Shown: in pieces, positions 42,184-45,290 of the stretch | How the letters are laid out: each line of letters begins with the position of its first letter | How positions within the stretch are numbered: the stretch's first letter is position 1 | Assembly: GCF_002904295.1 (NCBI RefSeq) | Contig: NZ_PPHG01000108.1 | Span: 1-45,290 of the forward strand | Direction of reading: 5' to 3' | Origin: Amycolatopsis sp. CA-128772 | GTDB taxonomy: Bacteria > Actinomycetota > Actinomycetes > Mycobacteriales > Pseudonocardiaceae | Length of the DNA: 45,290 bases | The notes under the pieces: model-generated | Told to the model about the DNA's origin: nothing | What the model saw: only the letters and a program-made list of their open reading frames with translations | Databases searched by the model: none | Translations under genes and position numbers: made by a program

Positions 42184-45100
42184 TCACATTTTCCCGAGGT
42201 CATTGTTGATGAACGCGAGAAGCGCGTCGTCGTCGGCGAAATCGAGCTCGCCGGAATTCGTTTCCGGTTCGGCGTACCGGCTCAGCAGGGCCTGGAGCCG
42301 GACGGTGAGCTCGGTGCGCGTCAGCCGGTCGGGTTCGCCGCCGTCGAGCGCGGCTTCGAGGCGGTCGAGCTCGGCGAGGACGCTGGGGGCGCGGTCGCCC
42401 AGCTGGGCCTGCAGGTGCTCGGCGAGGGCGGCCGGGGTGGGGTGGTTGAAGACGAGGGTGGGCGGCAGGGTGAGCCCGGTCGCGGCGGCCAGGCGTGTCC
42501 GCAGCTCGACGGCGGTGAGCGAGTCGAAGCCGAGATCGGTGAAGGCCCGGCCGGCCTCGACCGCGGCGGCGGAGGCGTGCCCGAGCACGTGCGCGGCCTC
42601 GGTCCGGACGAGGCTGACGAGCTCGGCCCGCAGCTCGGCGGGCGCGAATCCGGCGAACCGGCTGGTCCCGGGGTCCGCGGGCGGCTCGGGGAGTTCGGCC
42701 TCGGGCAGTTCGTCGAACAACCGGCTCGCGCGGGTGGCGGTGAAGGCAGGGGCGAACTTCGCCCAGTCGACATCGGCGACGACGACATCACCGCTCCCCA
42801 CGGCGGCCGCCAGCGCGGCCAGCGCCCGGCCGGGCGCCATGGGCGCAAGCCCACGACGGCGGAGGTGGTCCTGTTCGGCCTTGCCGGCGGCCATGCCGGC
42901 GCCGTCCCAGGGCCCCCAGGCAACGGAGGTGGCGGCGCGGCCACGGGCACGCCGTTGCGCGGCAAGGGCATCGAGCTGAGCGTTCGCGGCAGCGTAGGCG
43001 GTCTGGCCACCGCTGCCCCAGACGCCGGAGATGGAAGAGAAGAGGACGAATGCCTCGAGCTCGTCACCGAGGAGGGCGTCGAGGTTGCGGGCGCCGTCGA
43101 CCTTGGCTTCGAGGATCCGGCGGAAGTCTTGGTCGGTGAGGTCGGCGAAGGCGGTGGCTTGACCGGCACCGGCGGCGTGGACGACGGCGGTGATCTTCGG
43201 GAGTCGTTGGAGGGTTCGGGCGAGGTCGTCGCGGTTGGTGACGTCGCAGGCGACGACGGTGGCGGGGAGTTCGCGGGCGAGGGCGGCGGCGTTGGGGGCT
43301 CCGGGCCCGCTGCGGCTGAGGAGGACGAGGTGTTCGGCGCCGGCTTTCGCAGCCCATCGCGCGACGGCGGCGCCGAGGGCGCCGGTGCCGCCGGTGATGA
43401 GGACGGTGCCGGCGGGGGTCCAGGAGGGAGAGGACGAGAGCGGCGCGCGAACGACGCGGCGGGCGAAGACGCCGGTGGGACGGAGGGCGAGTTGGTCCTC
43501 GCCGGCGGGGAGGGGGTCGGGGGGTTGCTTGCTGTTCTCGGTCGCTGAGGTTGGGGCGGACTGGCGCTCGCCGGCGGTGAGGGGTGCGGCCGCTTGCTGC
43601 TGCTCGCCGCCCGCGGTCGCGGAGGTTTGGGCGGACTGGCGCTCACCGGCCGTGAGCGGGCCGGCAGCTTGCTGCTCGCCGGCCGCGGTCGCGGAGGTTT
43701 GGGCGGACTGCCGCTCGCCGGCCGTGAGCGGGCCGGCAGCTTGCTGCTCGCCGCCCGCGGTCGCGGAGGTTTGGGCGGACTGGCGCTCGCCGGCCGTGAA
43801 GCTGGTGGCTGCGGGAGCTTGCGGCTGCTCGCCAGCCGCGCCGGTGGCGAGTTCCGCAGCCCCGGCGTGCCGGTTTCCGCTGGCCGCCACAATCCCCCAC
43901 ACCCGGGCGACCTGCTGCTCGTCCGGGACCTCCGGCACGTCCACCAGCCCACCCCAGCGGTCCGGGGTCTCCAGCGCCAAAGCGCGTCCGAAGCCCCACG
44001 CCCCCGCCAGCTCCGCGTCTCCGGGGCCGTCGTCGCCCGGTACCGTCACCGCGCCGAGCGTCACGCACCACAGCCGGGCCCGCACCTCTGTCCTCGCCAG
44101 GGCGATCGCGTTCTCCAGGGCGTTGTCTCCCGGCGCCGAAACCAGCACCACTCCGTCCCACGGTTCACCCGGCAGCTCGCCCGGCCCGACCACGAGAACC
44201 CCCGGCCGCACCAACGCTTCCGCCCACCGGCGGGCCGCGCCGGGAGCCGCCACGATCGCGTACCGGCCGGCCGGGGCCACCGGGACCGGCTCCGGCGCCG
44301 GGACCCACGTCACCCGGTAGCGCCACGACTCCGTGGCCGCCGCGTCCGTGCGGTCCCGTCGCCACGACGCCAGCGCCGGGAGCACCTTCGCCACGTCCGA
44401 CTCCGGCACGCCCGTGTCCGCCGACAACCCCGCCGCGTCCGCCCGGTCGACCGCCGCCCAGAACCGGGCGTCCACCTCGCCGCCCGCCGGGCGCGGGGCC
44501 GGCGCCGGCCAGAAGCGCTCGCGCTGGAACGCGTACGTGGGCAAGGGAATCCGGTGTCCGGGCAGGGTGGTCCAGTCCACCGGGACGCCCGCGGTGTGCA
44601 GGGTCGCCAAAGCGGTGAAGAACGTCCGTTCTTCGTCGCGGTCGCGGCGCATCGTCGGGACCGCGACCCCCGGCACCATCGAGCTCAGCACCCCATCCGG
44701 GCCGACCTCCAGGAACACTCCGACGCCCGCAGCCGACAACGTCGCAAGGCCGTCGGCGAACCGGACCGTCTCCCGCACGTGCCGCACCCAGTACTCCGCC
44801 GTGAACGGCACAGCGAGAGCACCGCTCACATTCGAGAGCACCGGTATCTCCGCCGGGTGATACGTCAACGACTCCGCCACCGCGCGGAACCCGGCCAGCA
44901 TCGGGTCCATCAAAGACGAATGGAACGCGTGACTCACCGACAGCCGCTTGGTCTTCGGGAACCGAGCCGCGAAAGCCAGCACCGCGGCCTCTTCGCCGGA
45001 GACCACCACCGAGTCAGGCGCGTTCACCGCCGCAAGCGAAACACCCTCAGGAAGCTCCAAAGCAGACTCGGGCGCGGCGATCGCCACCATCGCCCCACCG

Positions 45101-45290
45101 GCCGGCAACGCCTGCATCAGGGACGCCCGCGCCGCCACCAGCCGGCAAGCGTCCACAAGAGACAAAACACCGGCGACATGCGCCGCCGAAATCTCTCCGA
45201 TCGAATGCCCGGCAACGTAATCCGGGCGCACACCCCACGACGAAACCAGCCGGAACAACGCCACCTCGACCGCGAACAACGCCGGCTGCG
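42184..45290 (-). CDS. Modular type I polyketide synthase, C-terminal part (module A: AT-KR-ACP, N-terminus outside window)
   Basis: Open from the right edge (partial codon at 45289-45290) to TGA 42186-42184, about 1034 residues. AT: GHSIGE near 45200 and HAFHSSLMDPM, malonyl type, sibling of modules F and J. No DH follows. KR: structural half, then catalytic half with TGGTGALG near 43395, GVWGSGGQTAY with Tyr near 42997, lysine of LEAKVDGARNLD present, no LDD, Gln at 146, hence A1-type and active by motif. ACP: Ser codon 42520-42522 in GFDSL. The C-terminal docking tail begins at VLAELDRLEAALDGG and ends NNDLGKM. The KR structural half is interrupted by a 72-bp tandem repeat encoding about 95 extra residues (43513-43800) just before GEDQLALRPTGVFARR. 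DNA near the right edge looks less GC-rich than the rest. The KS, and any earlier modules, lie outside. Confidence 0.96.
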   Translation of the reverse strand, partial: QPALFAVEVALFRLVSSWGVRPDYVAGHSIGEISAAHVAGVLSLVDACRLVAARASLMQALPAGGAMVAIAAPESALELPEGVSLAAVNAPDSVVVSGEEAAVLAFAARFPKTKRLSVSHAFHSSLMDPMLAGFRAVAESLTYHPAEIPVLSNVSGALAVPFTAEYWVRHVRETVRFADGLATLSAAGVGVFLEVGPDGVLSSMVPGVAVPTMRRDRDEERTFFTALATLHTAGVPVDWTTLPGHRIPLPTYAFQRERFWPAPAPRPAGGEVDARFWAAVDRADAAGLSADTGVPESDVAKVLPALASWRRDRTDAAATESWRYRVTWVPAPEPVPVAPAGRYAIVAAPGAARRWAEALVRPGVLVVGPGELPGEPWDGVVLVSAPGDNALENAIALARTEVRARLWCVTLGAVTVPGDDGPGDAELAGAWGFGRALALETPDRWGGLVDVPEVPDEQQVARVWGIVAASGNRHAGAAELATGAAGEQPQAPAATSFTAGERQSAQTSATAGGEQQAAGPLTAGERQSAQTSATAAGEQQAAGPLTAGERQSAQTSATAGGEQQQAAAPLTAGERQSAPTSATENSKQPPDPLPAGEDQLALRPTGVFARRVVRAPLSSSPSWTPAGTVLITGGTGALGAAVARWAAKAGAEHLVLLSRSGPGAPNAAALARELPATVVACDVTNRDDLARTLQRLPKITAVVHAAGAGQATAFADLTDQDFRRILEAKVDGARNLDALLGDELEAFVLFSSISGVWGSGGQTAYAAANAQLDALAAQRRARGRAATSVAWGPWDGAGMAAGKAEQDHLRRRGLAPMAPGRALAALAAAVGSGDVVVADVDWAKFAPAFTATRASRLFDELPEAELPEPPADPGTSRFAGFAPAELRAELVSLVRTEAAHVLGHASAAAVEAGRAFTDLGFDSLTAVELRTRLAAATGLTLPPTLVFNHPTPAALAEHLQAQLGDRAPSVLAELDRLEAALDGGEPDRLTRTELTVRLQALLSRYAEPETNSGELDFADDDALLAFINNDLGKM
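43513..43800 (-). repeat. In-frame 72-bp tandem repeat inside the module A ketoreductase
   Basis: Four units in gene order: 43729-43800 (72 bp), 43657-43728 (72 bp), 43582-43656 (75 bp, one extra Gln codon) and 43513-43581 (69 bp, diverged). Each encodes TAGERQSAQTSATA followed by an A/G-E-Q-Q-A-rich tail and Pro. Units 1 and 2 are nearly identical in DNA. A degenerate partial unit (GAAGEQPQAPAATS) precedes at about 43801-43860. Every unit is a multiple of 3, so the frame is kept. The array lies between the structural and catalytic halves of the KR, where sibling KRs have only a few residues before GEDQ. Confidence 0.92.

Noticed and set aside
42085..43548. Plus-strand Gly/Glu-rich frame starting in the intergenic gap
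   Set aside because: Most of it is antisense to the ACP and KR of module A, has no recognisable domain and no convincing ribosome site.
43513..43800. CRISPR-like array
   Set aside because: Units are contiguous with no unique spacers, encode in-frame protein repeats and lie within a KR domain.

Overview
The window is a continuous stretch of a modular (assembly-line) type I polyketide synthase. Everything of substance reads on the minus strand. Five large genes lie head to tail, two of them cut by the window edges. Very high GC, strong G/C third-position bias and the domain style point to a filamentous actinomycete. A Pseudonocardiaceae host such as Amycolatopsis is my impression only; nothing here proves the genus. 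I do not recognise the product, so no gene symbols are given. No start-unit loading domain, thioesterase, tailoring enzyme, regulator, tRNA or mobile element is present, so the locus must continue on both sides.

Layout in transcription order (right to left). The synthase at 42184-45290 lacks its N-terminal part and shows AT(malonyl)-KR-ACP (module A). A 179-bp gap at 42005-42183 follows; it is the only long non-coding stretch and carries candidate operator and promoter elements. The synthase at 27617-42004 has three modules: B (KS-AT-DH-KR-ACP), C (KS-AT-KR0-ACP) and D (KS-AT-DH-KR-ACP), all methylmalonyl. The synthase at 12479-27616 has three modules: E (methylmalonyl, KR), F (malonyl, KR) and G (malonyl, DH-ER-KR). 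The synthase at 3351-12449 has two methylmalonyl KR modules, H and I. The synthase at 1-3318 holds KS-AT(malonyl)-DH of module J and runs off the left edge. Spacing between the last four genes is 0, 29 and 32 bp, so they look co-transcribed.

Each N-terminus seen carries a short coiled-coil docking segment, and each C-terminus seen carries the matching helical tail, which fits a chain passed through the proteins in gene order. Read by textbook colinearity, the segment would be: CHOH-CH2 (A), CH=C(Me) or an unreduced ketone (B), CO-CHMe with a possible epimerised methyl (C), CH=C(Me) (D), CHOH-CHMe (E), CHOH-CH2 (F), CH2-CH2 (G), CHOH-CHMe (H), CHOH-CHMe (I), and at least an unsaturated two-carbon unit (J). 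This is inference from motifs.

The most unusual points are these. An in-frame 72-bp tandem repeat expands a loop of the module A ketoreductase. A lone TTA leucine codon sits in the phosphopantetheine motif of the module H carrier protein. The module C ketoreductase has lost its cofactor motif and catalytic lysine but keeps its tyrosine. The module B ketoreductase has alanine at the catalytic serine position. Three 13-bp CCCCTA repeats lie beside a GGGAAATCCC palindrome upstream of the 14.4-kb gene.
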